64,000 bases of DNA from the NCBI GenBank assembly GCA_947501845.1, contig CANMXP010000018.1:1-64000 (forward strand). The letters are read 5' to 3'. Positions within the stretch are counted from its first letter, which is position 1. Each line of letters opens with the position of its first letter. Origin of the DNA: an uncultured Flavobacteriaceae bacterium (lineage in GTDB: Bacteria; Bacteroidota; Bacteroidia; Flavobacteriales; Flavobacteriaceae). Both the position numbers and the translations under genes were made by a program. The notes beneath the pieces were generated by a model, which did not search any database, had not been told where the DNA came from, and saw only the letters and a list, made by a program, of their open reading frames with translations. Below, piece by piece: positions 52,853 to 61,599 of the stretch.

Positions 52853-53959
52853 ATGAAATATTACATTTTAGCAGGAGAAGCATCGGGCGATTTACACGGC
52901 TCCAACCTTATGAAAGCATTACTGAAAGAAGATGTTAATGCAGATATCAGGTTTTGGGGAGGTGATCTTATGCAAGCTACCGGCGGTACTTTAGTAAAGC
53001 ACTACAAGGAGCGTGCTTTTATGGGGTTTACCGAAATTATTATGAACCTCTCTAAAATTTTCAAACTCATTTCATTTTGCAAAAGCGATATTAAAGACTT
53101 CAGTCCAGACGTTGTTATTTTTATTGACAACTCTGGTTTTAACCTTCGTATAGCCAAATGGGCAAAACAGCACAATTTCAAAACCAATTATTATATATCT
53201 CCTCAAGTTTGGGCATCAAGAGCTAGTAGAGTAAAAGCTATAAAACGCGATATTGATGCTATGTATGTTATTCTACCTTTTGTGAAACCTTTCTATAAAA
53301 AATATGATTATGAGGTGACCTTTGTTGGGCATCCATTAATTGATGCTATTGCAAATCGCAAACAGGTTAATGAATTTAAATTTCGAGAGACATACAACTT
53401 GTCCAACAAACCTATTATTGCCTTATTACCTGGAAGCAGAAAACAAGAAATAACAAAAATGCTATCGATTATGCTAAGTCTGGTAGACAACTACCCAGAT
53501 TATCAGTTTGTAATTGCTGGTGCACCAAGTCAAGATTATAGTTTTTACGAAACTTTTATAAAATCTCATGATGTTAAATTTATTTCTAATAAAACATACG
53601 ATTTATTAAGTGTTTCAACAGCAGCGTTAGTGACATCTGGAACTGCTACTTTAGAAACCGCTTTATTTAAAGTTCCCCAAGTGGTTTGCTACAAAGGAAG
53701 TGCTATATCATATCAAATTGCTAAAAGAATCATCACTTTAAAGTTTATTTCGTTAGTGAACTTAGTGATGGATAAAGAAGTTGTTACAGAACTTATTCAA
53801 AATGATTTCAATAAAAAAAGACTTAAGCAGGAACTAGACAAAATTTTAAACCCTGGCATACGCCACAAATTATTTTTAGAATATTATGAGCTGGAACAGG
53901 CTTTAGGTGGCAAAGGAGCCAGTGAAAAAACGGCTAAATTGATTTATGATGGTCTGTGA
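52853..53959 (+). CDS. lpxB: Lipid-A-disaccharide synthase LpxB
   Basis: A 368-residue GT-B-like glycosyltransferase (family GT19) that joins UDP-diacylglucosamine and lipid X in lipid A synthesis. It begins MKYYILAGEASGDLHGSNLM, the family signature, and continues with FIDNSGFNLRIAKWAK, YYISPQVWASR, FVGHPLIDAI, LLPGSRKQEITKMLS and the donor-site TSGTATLETALFKVPQVVCY. It acts at the cytoplasmic face of the inner membrane. It lies downstream of surE and the small membrane gene, after an inverted repeat. Confidence 0.96.
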   Translation: MKYYILAGEASGDLHGSNLMKALLKEDVNADIRFWGGDLMQATGGTLVKHYKERAFMGFTEIIMNLSKIFKLISFCKSDIKDFSPDVVIFIDNSGFNLRIAKWAKQHNFKTNYYISPQVWASRASRVKAIKRDIDAMYVILPFVKPFYKKYDYEVTFVGHPLIDAIANRKQVNEFKFRETYNLSNKPIIALLPGSRKQEITKMLSIMLSLVDNYPDYQFVIAGAPSQDYSFYETFIKSHDVKFISNKTYDLLSVSTAALVTSGTATLETALFKVPQVVCYKGSAISYQIAKRIITLKFISLVNLVMDKEVVTELIQNDFNKKRLKQELDKILNPGIRHKLFLEYYELEQALGGKGASEKTAKLIYDGL

Positions 53960-54235
53960 AGTAGATAAAAGACCGCTTTGCCCCTAGAATCAAGAACAAA
54001 GACTTATTTTCTACTATCCAACAAACTGAAATGCACAAATCATCTTTTCGACGAAATGGTTTTTGATTGGTTTTTTATTATTGACATGAATTAATTTCCT
54101 ATCCCTCTGAAAATCAAATAAAAATAAGAATACAACAACAGTTTATAAAAATTGGTTAACAAAAATAAAAAGCATTTGTATCTTATTTTATTATAAATTT
54201 ACATTTAGTAACCCAAACCTACTTTATTTTAATAC

Positions 54236-54751
54236 ATGCATAGAGCCATCATTATTCTTTTAATAATTACAAGCTTCGCCAGCTGTAAATCTTCAAAAAA
54301 AGCTAAAAATAAAAAAGAAACAGCTACTTATAAAACGAAAACCACAGCTAGCCCTAAAAAAACATCTAAAGCAGATAACATTGTTAACTATGCTAAACAA
54401 TTTAAAGGCGTTCGCTATAAATGGGGAGGTACAACAAAATCTGGAATGGACTGTTCTGGTTTGGTTTTTGAGTCCTTTAGGGCCCACGATATTATTTTAC
54501 CTAGAATATCTAGAGATATTGCAAAAAAAGGTCATAAAATTTCATTAAAAAAAGCCCAAGAAGGCGATTTGCTTTTCTTTAAAACGGGAAAAAGCAGAAG
54601 AAATAGCATTAATCATGTTGGATTGGTCATACAATCTAAAACTGGAGATATAACTTTTATCCACGCTACAACCAGCAGAGGTGTTATTGTTTCTAAACTT
54701 TCTGAAAATTATTGGAAATCTGCATTTATTGAAGTTCGCAGAATATTGTAG
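54236..54751 (+). CDS. NlpC/P60-family lipoprotein peptidase
   Basis: A 171-residue predicted lipoprotein (signal with TSFASC, cysteine about residue 17). A lysine-rich linker precedes the NlpC/P60 cysteine peptidase domain (residues about 50-171). The catalytic cysteine is in SGMDCSGLVFESF, the histidine in INHVGLVIQS and the third polar residue in FIHATTS. Such enzymes cleave the D-Glu/DAP bond in peptidoglycan stem peptides, consistent with the meso-DAP predicted from MurE. It is followed by comEC after 24 bases on the same strand. Confidence 0.92.
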   Translation: MHRAIIILLIITSFASCKSSKKAKNKKETATYKTKTTASPKKTSKADNIVNYAKQFKGVRYKWGGTTKSGMDCSGLVFESFRAHDIILPRISRDIAKKGHKISLKKAQEGDLLFFKTGKSRRNSINHVGLVIQSKTGDITFIHATTSRGVIVSKLSENYWKSAFIEVRRIL

Positions 54752-54775
54752 GGTATTTCATATATTGCAAAATAT

Positions 54776-56809
54776 ATGAAATTACTCAATTTTACAATAA
54801 TCAAACTAACAGTTTGCCTTATTATTGGTATTGTTATTGGTTATTTATTTTACATTCCTTTGAATGTATCTTTATATATAGCGACTTCTCTTTTCGCAAG
54901 CTTACTAATACTTTTTTTCGTTGCAAAAAGATCGTTTTTTAAAACCAGTTGGTTTGGGCTTTCTTCACTTTTAATGATGATTAGCATCGGTACATTAACA
55001 GTAAATTTTCATGACGAAAAAAACGCCTCTAATCATTACACAAACCAAATCTCAATAGAAAATAATACTTTTAAATCGATTACTTTTAAAATTAAGGATG
55101 TTTTAAAATCTGGAAAATTCTATAACAAATACATCATAGATCTTTTAGATATTGATGGAAGTAAGGTAAGGGGAAAATCGCTTTTAAACATTCAAAAAGA
55201 TTCATTGCTAACGACTTTAAAAGTTGATGATGTACTAATGGGTAAAATGGTTTTCAATAATTTAGACCATTCTCTAAACCCAAACCAGTTTGACTACAAA
55301 ACTTATTTAGAGAAAAGATATATCTATCACCAGTTATTTACTTCAAATCAATCGCTTTTAAAAATAAATTCAAAGACACAGTCTCTATTTGGAATTGCAA
55401 ACAACATTCGAGAATATGTCAACTCAAAATTAAAGTCTTACGATTTTAATCCTGATGAACTTGCAGTAATTAACGCTTTATTATTAGGGCAACGACAAGA
55501 CATTAGCGATTCTGTATATAAAAGTTATATAAACGCTGGAGCTGTACACATTCTAGCTGTGTCTGGTCTGCATGTTGGTATTCTTTTAATTATTTTAAGC
55601 TTAGCTCTCAAACCCATTGAAAGCCTTAAACATGGAAAACTTATAAAAACGATATTGCTAATAACCTTTTTATGGTGTTTTGCTCTTATTACTGGGTTAT
55701 CGGCATCTGTAACCAGAGCCGTTACCATGTTTAGTATAGTAACCATTGCCATAAACCTAAAAAGACCTACTAATATATACAACACTTTAGCAATATCTAT
55801 GTTTGTAATATTACTTTTTAAACCTATGTTTTTGTTCGATGTTGGTTTTCAATTAAGCTATTTAGCTGTCTTTTCTATTGTTATTGTAGACCCGATTATA
55901 TATAAAAAATGGAAACCAAAATCTAGAATCGTTGATTTTTATTGGCACACCTTTACGGTTACACTCTCTGCTCAATTAGGAATCATACCAATAAGCCTAT
56001 ATTATTTTCATCAATTTCCAAGCTTATTTTTTATATCTAATTTGGTAATTATTCCTTTTTTAGGACTCATTTTAGGTCTCGGAATACTTGTTATAGTATT
56101 AGCTATTTTAAATGCACTTCCACAGTTTGCAGCCAATGTTTATGGCCGTATTATTGGCTTAATGAACGATTTTATTATTTGGGTTTCAAGACAAGAATCA
56201 TTTTTACTGAAAGATATTGCCTTTAGCCTTTTATACGTTTTGGCTTCCTATCTTGTAATTATCCATCTAATAAAACTCATAAAAAAATGGCATTATTCTA
56301 ACCTGAAATATTTATTAATTGCAGTTATAATTTTTCAAAGCCTTGTTATTTATACTCATTACAAATCTACAAACGAGTTTATTATTTTTCATAAAAACAG
56401 GCATAGCCTTATTGGAAATACTACTCATAACAAAATGACTGTGGCCCATGATCTTGATAGCCTATCGAAAGCCAATCATATTATAAGAAGTTATGTTATT
56501 GGCAATCATATTAGCGCTATAAAAAAAGACTCTTTGCATCCTATTTATCTTCTTAACAAGAAAAAACTTTTGGTTATTGATAGTTTAGGTATTTATAATA
56601 TAAAATCATTTGAACCAGATTATGTATTGTTAAGACAATCACCAAAAATAAACTTGAATAGGCTGATTGATTCTATAAAACCAAAATACATTATTGCAGA
56701 CGGAAGTAATTACAAATCTTATATAAAGCATTGGAGTACTATTTGTAAAAAAAGAGAGCTTCCCTTTCATCAAACAGGCAAAAAGGGCGCTTTTATTATA
56801 GCGTATTAA
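54776..56809 (+). CDS. comEC: ComEC/Rec2-family DNA uptake channel protein
   Basis: A 677-residue polytopic membrane protein. The N-terminal soluble OB-like DUF4131 region (about residues 75-190) and the Competence domain (about 235-500) are clear, with AVSGLHVGILLIILSLAL, GLSASVTRAVTMFS and QLSYLAVFSIVIVDP. The C-terminal region is short and lacks the metallo-beta-lactamase motif HxHxDH seen in long ComEC proteins, as is usual for Bacteroidetes versions. It should move single-stranded DNA across the inner membrane. It follows the NlpC/P60 gene. Confidence 0.92.
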   Translation: MKLLNFTIIKLTVCLIIGIVIGYLFYIPLNVSLYIATSLFASLLILFFVAKRSFFKTSWFGLSSLLMMISIGTLTVNFHDEKNASNHYTNQISIENNTFKSITFKIKDVLKSGKFYNKYIIDLLDIDGSKVRGKSLLNIQKDSLLTTLKVDDVLMGKMVFNNLDHSLNPNQFDYKTYLEKRYIYHQLFTSNQSLLKINSKTQSLFGIANNIREYVNSKLKSYDFNPDELAVINALLLGQRQDISDSVYKSYINAGAVHILAVSGLHVGILLIILSLALKPIESLKHGKLIKTILLITFLWCFALITGLSASVTRAVTMFSIVTIAINLKRPTNIYNTLAISMFVILLFKPMFLFDVGFQLSYLAVFSIVIVDPIIYKKWKPKSRIVDFYWHTFTVTLSAQLGIIPISLYYFHQFPSLFFISNLVIIPFLGLILGLGILVIVLAILNALPQFAANVYGRIIGLMNDFIIWVSRQESFLLKDIAFSLLYVLASYLVIIHLIKLIKKWHYSNLKYLLIAVIIFQSLVIYTHYKSTNEFIIFHKNRHSLIGNTTHNKMTVAHDLDSLSKANHIIRSYVIGNHISAIKKDSLHPIYLLNKKKLLVIDSLGIYNIKSFEPDYVLLRQSPKINLNRLIDSIKPKYIIADGSNYKSYIKHWSTICKKRELPFHQTGKKGAFIIAY

Positions 56810-57031
56810 ATGGTCTCGATGAGGAGGCTAAGACACAAAGCCACAACTGATGTTATTATTTACTTAACATGCTTTAATCTGCCTATGATATACATGGTTT
56901 AAGATTAAGTTTTTTCGAACGGTTCTTAAATTATAAGTGGATGTTTCAAGGGAATTAAAACAAGTCTTTATTCTTGAATCTAACAGCAAAGCAGTTTTAA
57001 GTCTTTCATTTTTAAAGACCTAGTTTATAAT

Positions 57032-57592
57032 TTATCCCTTAAACTCTGGTTTAAAAGCTTTGTAGTAAACATTAAATTTTTCTTGGGTATCAATGTCTTT
57101 ATGATCGTCTTTACTAAACATTTTTAAGTACAGTTCTAATTGTGGTGGGGTTTGATAACCTTTAATCGGAGCTATCACATCACCTTTTTCGTCTAAAAAC
57201 ACAATGGTTGGATACGCCTGTATTTGAAAATAACGAGATAACTCATGCACAGAATTACGTCTGTTAGCTAATTCTGGATTGTAATTGGGGTTTGAAAACG
57301 TTTTTCCTTTATAGTTTATCTTTTCATTCCCTTCTGCATTAAATTTCACGGCATAATAGTTTTCATTAACGTATTCAACGACATCTTTGTTATGGAATGT
57401 ATTTTTATCTAGAAGCTTACAGGGCCCACACCAATTCGTGTAAACATCTATCATAATTTTTTTAGGGGTTTTCTTTTGAAGTACTACAGCTTCTTCAAAA
57501 TTAACCCAATTAATTTTTTGTGCATTAGTTAAAATTGTTGCAAAAACAGTCAATAGCAGTAATATCTTTTTCATCTGTTTAAATTTTATCAT
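57032..57592 (-). CDS. Exported thioredoxin-like protein (CGPC)
   Basis: A 186-residue protein with a signal peptide (KKILLLLTVFATILTNAQ) and a thioredoxin fold. The active site is YTNWCGPCKLLDK (about residues 52-64), and the cis-proline is in QAYPTIVFLDEKG. It probably acts as a periplasmic thiol reductase or oxidase. The longest frame starts at 57592, but the methionine at 57574, directly before KKILLLL, is a better start. It lies downstream of a second thioredoxin-like gene on the same strand, with a gap of about 46 bases. Confidence 0.9.
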   Translation of the reverse strand: MIKFKQMKKILLLLTVFATILTNAQKINWVNFEEAVVLQKKTPKKIMIDVYTNWCGPCKLLDKNTFHNKDVVEYVNENYYAVKFNAEGNEKINYKGKTFSNPNYNPELANRRNSVHELSRYFQIQAYPTIVFLDEKGDVIAPIKGYQTPPQLELYLKMFSKDDHKDIDTQEKFNVYYKAFKPEFKG

Positions 57593-57638
57593 TATTCATC
57601 TATCAGGTCAATTCACCATATTTCTTTTATATAACTAA

Positions 57639-58103
57639 CTACAACATTGATGCTGCTTCGTCTATCCATTTAGCTGAGCCTCCAGCTACATATCCCAAAC
57701 GACCAAGGCGTGTTAAATTTATCTGTTTTTCAGAATTAATTTGCGGATTAGCAAACCAAATAGTAGGATACCCTCTCACTTTAAACATACTTTGCAATTG
57801 ACGATTTTGGACTCTAATATTATCATCTTGAGGCGTTCTTTTCGGAAAATCCAATTCTACAAGAACGACATTTTCATTGGCCCATTTTTTAAATTCATTC
57901 GTTTGAAAAACTTCTTTTTGTAAACGTATACACCAACCACACCAATCTGACCCTGTAAAAAACATTAGCAAGGGCTTTTCCTCTTTTATAGCAAATTCTG
58001 ATGCTTTCCCCATATCTGTATGCCACGTTAACTCTTGGGCACTGGCTAATACGGTTGTAAAAATGCTTATTAAAAATATATAAATTGTTTTCTTCATATT
58101 CAT
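57639..58103 (-). CDS. Exported thioredoxin-like protein (CGWC)
   Basis: An exported thioredoxin-fold protein: signal peptide MNMKKTIYIFLISIFTTVLA, active site TGSDWCGWCIRLQKEVF, and the cis-proline loop RGYPTIWFANP. The variant CGWC site resembles that of thioredoxin_7/DUF255-like proteins. The open frame reaches 58157, but its first part overlaps a terminator hairpin (58135-58160) of the upstream gene, so the ATG at 58103 (or 58097) is chosen. It forms a pair with the CGPC protein that follows. Confidence 0.88.
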   Translation of the reverse strand: MNMKKTIYIFLISIFTTVLASAQELTWHTDMGKASEFAIKEEKPLLMFFTGSDWCGWCIRLQKEVFQTNEFKKWANENVVLVELDFPKRTPQDDNIRVQNRQLQSMFKVRGYPTIWFANPQINSEKQINLTRLGRLGYVAGGSAKWIDEAASML

Positions 58104-58134
58104 GTTTGTTGCAAAACCTATACCGAACTTACAA

Positions 58135-58160
58135 AAAATGCCCCAAATCTGGAGCATTTT
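58135..58160 (-). terminator. Terminator after the first POT transporter gene
   Basis: AAAATGC (58135-58141) pairs with GCATTTT (58154-58160), extended inward by CC/GG. On the minus strand it lies about 25 bases after the transporter stop. Confidence 0.65.
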
Positions 58161-58185
58161 GATATTATTTTAGCCGTTTTTTCGA

Positions 58186-59970
58186 CTAACGAACGCCATG
58201 CATAAGCTTTTTTAGCACAGGATTAAGGACTATAGATATTAAACCAACACCTATTGGTATTAATGTGAATATTAAAAAGAATGTACCTAATGAGTATTGC
58301 TCAGAAATTTTATCAATCATACCTCCCATCGTTCCAGCTGCTTTTTGTCCAACGGCAATTGCTAAATACCAAACCCCAAACATAAACCCAATCATTCTAG
58401 GTGGCACTAATTTACTTAAATAGGATAAACCTACTGGTGATAAGCATAGTTCTCCCATCGTATGGAACAGATACGCCAAAATCAAAAATATGATACTCAC
58501 AGAAGCAGTTTTAGCTCCTGAAGGAATATCTGAGGCTCCATAAGACAACACAGCGAAACCAATACCTAATAAGATCAAACCTATTCCATATTTCATAGCT
58601 GCGCTTGGATTGTATTTACTTTCCCACCATCTAGAAAACAATGGTGCCAATGTAATAATAAAGAAAGAATTCAAAATTCCAAACCAAGTAGCCTCAATCT
58701 CATTTCCTGGCTCGGAAAACTTATTTACCAACCTAAAAATAACCAAATACCAAATACCTACAAATGCAATAGCCAGAATAATATTAGATAATCCTATCCT
58801 TGAAAATGTTTTTTTAGATAATAAAAAAAGCACCCAAGTAATAATAATAAGAGGGATTGTAGTTAATAGAGCATCAATAATTTTAAAAACCATTGCAGAG
58901 CCCCCTACAAGTGTCCTATTAGTATAATCCCTAGCAAACAAAGTCATTGAACCTAACGATTGTTCGAAAAAAGCAAAGAAAAACACTGTAAATAGTCCAA
59001 AGATCGAAACCGCAATAATTCTATCTCTAACTATTGGAATATATCTGGATATTCGATTTACAAGTAATACTAAAAACAAAACCAATGCTGCTAGCACAAT
59101 AATATTAGAACCATTCATTCCTCTTATTTCAAAAGGCACCAAACTCTTTCCTCCAATTTTTTCTAAAGGATCATTGAATAAATATAATAAGCCACCTACT
59201 GATGATAAAGCAATTAACACCTTATCTAACATTGTGAAAGGATTTAATTTATCATCTACACTCGTTTTTTGTTCTTCTGAAAGACTCTCCTCATTTAAAT
59301 TTTGAGATAACTCAACCTCATAAACTTTTGAAGGTTTTGCTCCAACACTACCAAACAAACTGCCCGCCAACCAAAATTGAAGCATACCCAAAAACATAAA
59401 AATCCCAGCTAATCCAAAGCCCCAAGACCAACCATAATTTTCAGCTAAATAACCACATAACATCATACCAAAAAAAGCACCAGCATTAACCCCCATATAA
59501 AAAATAGTATACGCACCATCTTTTTTAGATTCTTTGTCTTTATACATTTCAGAAATAATAGAAGTAATATTTGGTTTAAAAAAACCTGTTCCAATTACCA
59601 ATAAAGCTAGTCCAATATAAAAAGTCATGGTTGTCTCTAACGCCATGGCTGCATGTCCTAAAGTCATAATTAAACAACCTATAACTACAGCAATACGGTA
59701 ACCTGTAATCTTATCAGCAATCCACCCTCCTATAATTGGAGTTAAATATAATAATGAAGCATAAGTCCCTATCAAAGCTAAAGCATGCTCCCTAGGCCAT
59801 TCCCAACCTGGGTTATCACTCAAAACAGGGGCAGTTAAAAATAACACCAAGAGTATACGCATTCCATAAAATGAAAAGCGTTCCCACATTTCAGTAAAAA
59901 ATAACACAAATAGCCCTGCAGGGTGTCCAATAACCTTGTCTTTAAATAGATTTTCAATATCAGTATTCAT
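58186..59970 (-). CDS. POT/PTR-family proton-coupled peptide transporter
   Basis: A 594-residue MFS transporter of the proton-dependent oligopeptide family. The first span carries the signature FTEMWERFSFYGMRILLVLF, and the E-R pair of the ExxERFxxY motif is present. FFKPNITSIISEMY and FYMGVNAGAFFGMMLCGYL cover the second PTR signature region, and FHTMGELCLSPVGLSYLSKL is typical for the C-terminal half. Extra central spans and a cytoplasmic loop make it longer than the next transporter. It imports di- or tripeptides and lies directly downstream of a second POT gene and a DPP-IV-type peptidase gene. Confidence 0.94.
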   Translation of the reverse strand: MNTDIENLFKDKVIGHPAGLFVLFFTEMWERFSFYGMRILLVLFLTAPVLSDNPGWEWPREHALALIGTYASLLYLTPIIGGWIADKITGYRIAVVIGCLIMTLGHAAMALETTMTFYIGLALLVIGTGFFKPNITSIISEMYKDKESKKDGAYTIFYMGVNAGAFFGMMLCGYLAENYGWSWGFGLAGIFMFLGMLQFWLAGSLFGSVGAKPSKVYEVELSQNLNEESLSEEQKTSVDDKLNPFTMLDKVLIALSSVGGLLYLFNDPLEKIGGKSLVPFEIRGMNGSNIIVLAALVLFLVLLVNRISRYIPIVRDRIIAVSIFGLFTVFFFAFFEQSLGSMTLFARDYTNRTLVGGSAMVFKIIDALLTTIPLIIITWVLFLLSKKTFSRIGLSNIILAIAFVGIWYLVIFRLVNKFSEPGNEIEATWFGILNSFFIITLAPLFSRWWESKYNPSAAMKYGIGLILLGIGFAVLSYGASDIPSGAKTASVSIIFLILAYLFHTMGELCLSPVGLSYLSKLVPPRMIGFMFGVWYLAIAVGQKAAGTMGGMIDKISEQYSLGTFFLIFTLIPIGVGLISIVLNPVLKKLMHGVR

Positions 59971-60029
59971 AAAAAATTAGTTAGTTAAAGAAGAAAACCC
60001 TCGAATAGAGGGTTTATATATTATTATTT

Positions 60030-61583
60030 TTAATTATCTGCTAATTCAAAACCTTCAGCTTCTTCGTTTTTTAAAATTCTTTCACTTTCTTCAACACCGT
60101 GAGTTAACCTTTTTAAAGGTTTTAAGATCAGAATGAACAAAATCCCTATAATCACAGTAAAAATCACAATCCCTGAAAATATCGTAAGTTCTCCAAACTC
60201 TGAAGCTGACTCACCTACAATTCCTGCCACTTTATTACCTAAACCTGTAGCTGCAAAATAAACCCCCATCATTAAAGAAGCATATTTAACAGGTGCTAGT
60301 TTTGTAATAAATGAAAGTGCTACTGGTGAAATACAAAGTTCCCCTATAGTATGAAAAAGATAAGCCAATACTAACCATATCATGCTAGACGTCCCTGATT
60401 TATCAAATTCCATAGCTGCAAATACCATAAACAAAAAGCCAAAGCCCATGATTATAATACCTAATGCCATTTTAAATAACGATGATGCCTCTTTACCTTT
60501 TATTTTACGTTTAGCCCATATACTCGCTACTAACGTTGCAAATAAAATGATAAAGCCTGCATTTAAACTTTGAAACATAACTGTTGGTATTTCCCAGCCA
60601 AAAAACATTCTATCTGTGTTTGTCTCAGTATATAAATTCATTAATCCTCCTGCTTGCTCAAAAGCTCCCCAAAATATAATTACCATTATAAATGATAATA
60701 ACAATACCATAAAACGATCCTTAAAAACTTGAGTTTCTAATTCCTTATAGATCATCATTAATAATGACGCTATAGCGGTTAAGAATAAAAATAATAACCC
60801 GTATCCCCAATCCATTGTATACCAACCAACAATAGATGCTACTAAAAGAATTCCTGTAAACAACAACTGTTTTGGAGAACTAAACAATTTAGAATATAGT
60901 TTTCCGTAAGACACTTCATTTTCATCATTCTTAGTCGAAATAAGATTCCCAACTTCAATTAAATACTTTTGCCCAATGATATAATTTATCAAACCTAAAA
61001 CCATAACAATTCCTGCAAGCCCAAAACCTGCATGCCATCCCCATTGAGCGACTACCAAACCAACAGTCATAGTAGCTAATAATGACCCTAAATTAATTCC
61101 AATATAAAAAATGCTAAAACCTTTATCTCTTCTTATATCGCCTTCTTTATATAAACCACCTACCATCGTTGAAATATTTGGTTTTAATAAACCTACTCCC
61201 AAAATAACTAATCCTAAGCCTGTATAGAAAGCCCAAATGTCTGTAAGTACTAAAACGCCATGCCCTAAGCATAAAATAATAGCTCCAATTAATACAGCCT
61301 TTTTCTGACCAATTAACTTATCTGCTATCATTCCTCCTGGAATTGACATAACATAAACCAACATAGTATACCAACCATATAAAGCCAAGGCTTCTTTGTC
61401 TGTCCAACCTAAACCTGCACCCCTATCATCTCCAATAGTTTGTGTGGTCATATATAATACTAATAAGGCTCGCATTCCATAATAAGAAAAACGCTCCCAC
61501 ATTTCAGTTAAAAATAAAATATATAACCCTATTGGTTGTCCAAATAGTTCTTTCTGGTGTGGTTTTAATACGTTAGTTGCCAT
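60030..61583 (-). CDS. POT/PTR-family proton-coupled peptide transporter
   Basis: A 517-residue MFS peptide transporter paralogous to the next gene. Diagnostic segments are FLTEMWERFSYYGMRALLVLY, LLKPNISTMVGGLYKEGD, GFSIFYIGINLGSLLATM and FHTIGELCISPVALSFITKL. The length is near the family norm. A C-terminal charged tail (EESERILKNEEAEGFEL) is cytoplasmic. It sits between the peptidase gene (16 bases upstream) and the longer POT gene (59 bases downstream), so the three are probably one transcript for peptide breakdown and uptake. Confidence 0.94.
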   Translation of the reverse strand: MATNVLKPHQKELFGQPIGLYILFLTEMWERFSYYGMRALLVLYMTTQTIGDDRGAGLGWTDKEALALYGWYTMLVYVMSIPGGMIADKLIGQKKAVLIGAIILCLGHGVLVLTDIWAFYTGLGLVILGVGLLKPNISTMVGGLYKEGDIRRDKGFSIFYIGINLGSLLATMTVGLVVAQWGWHAGFGLAGIVMVLGLINYIIGQKYLIEVGNLISTKNDENEVSYGKLYSKLFSSPKQLLFTGILLVASIVGWYTMDWGYGLLFLFLTAIASLLMMIYKELETQVFKDRFMVLLLSFIMVIIFWGAFEQAGGLMNLYTETNTDRMFFGWEIPTVMFQSLNAGFIILFATLVASIWAKRKIKGKEASSLFKMALGIIIMGFGFLFMVFAAMEFDKSGTSSMIWLVLAYLFHTIGELCISPVALSFITKLAPVKYASLMMGVYFAATGLGNKVAGIVGESASEFGELTIFSGIVIFTVIIGILFILILKPLKRLTHGVEESERILKNEEAEGFELADN

Positions 61584-61599
61584 AAAATCTATAATTAGT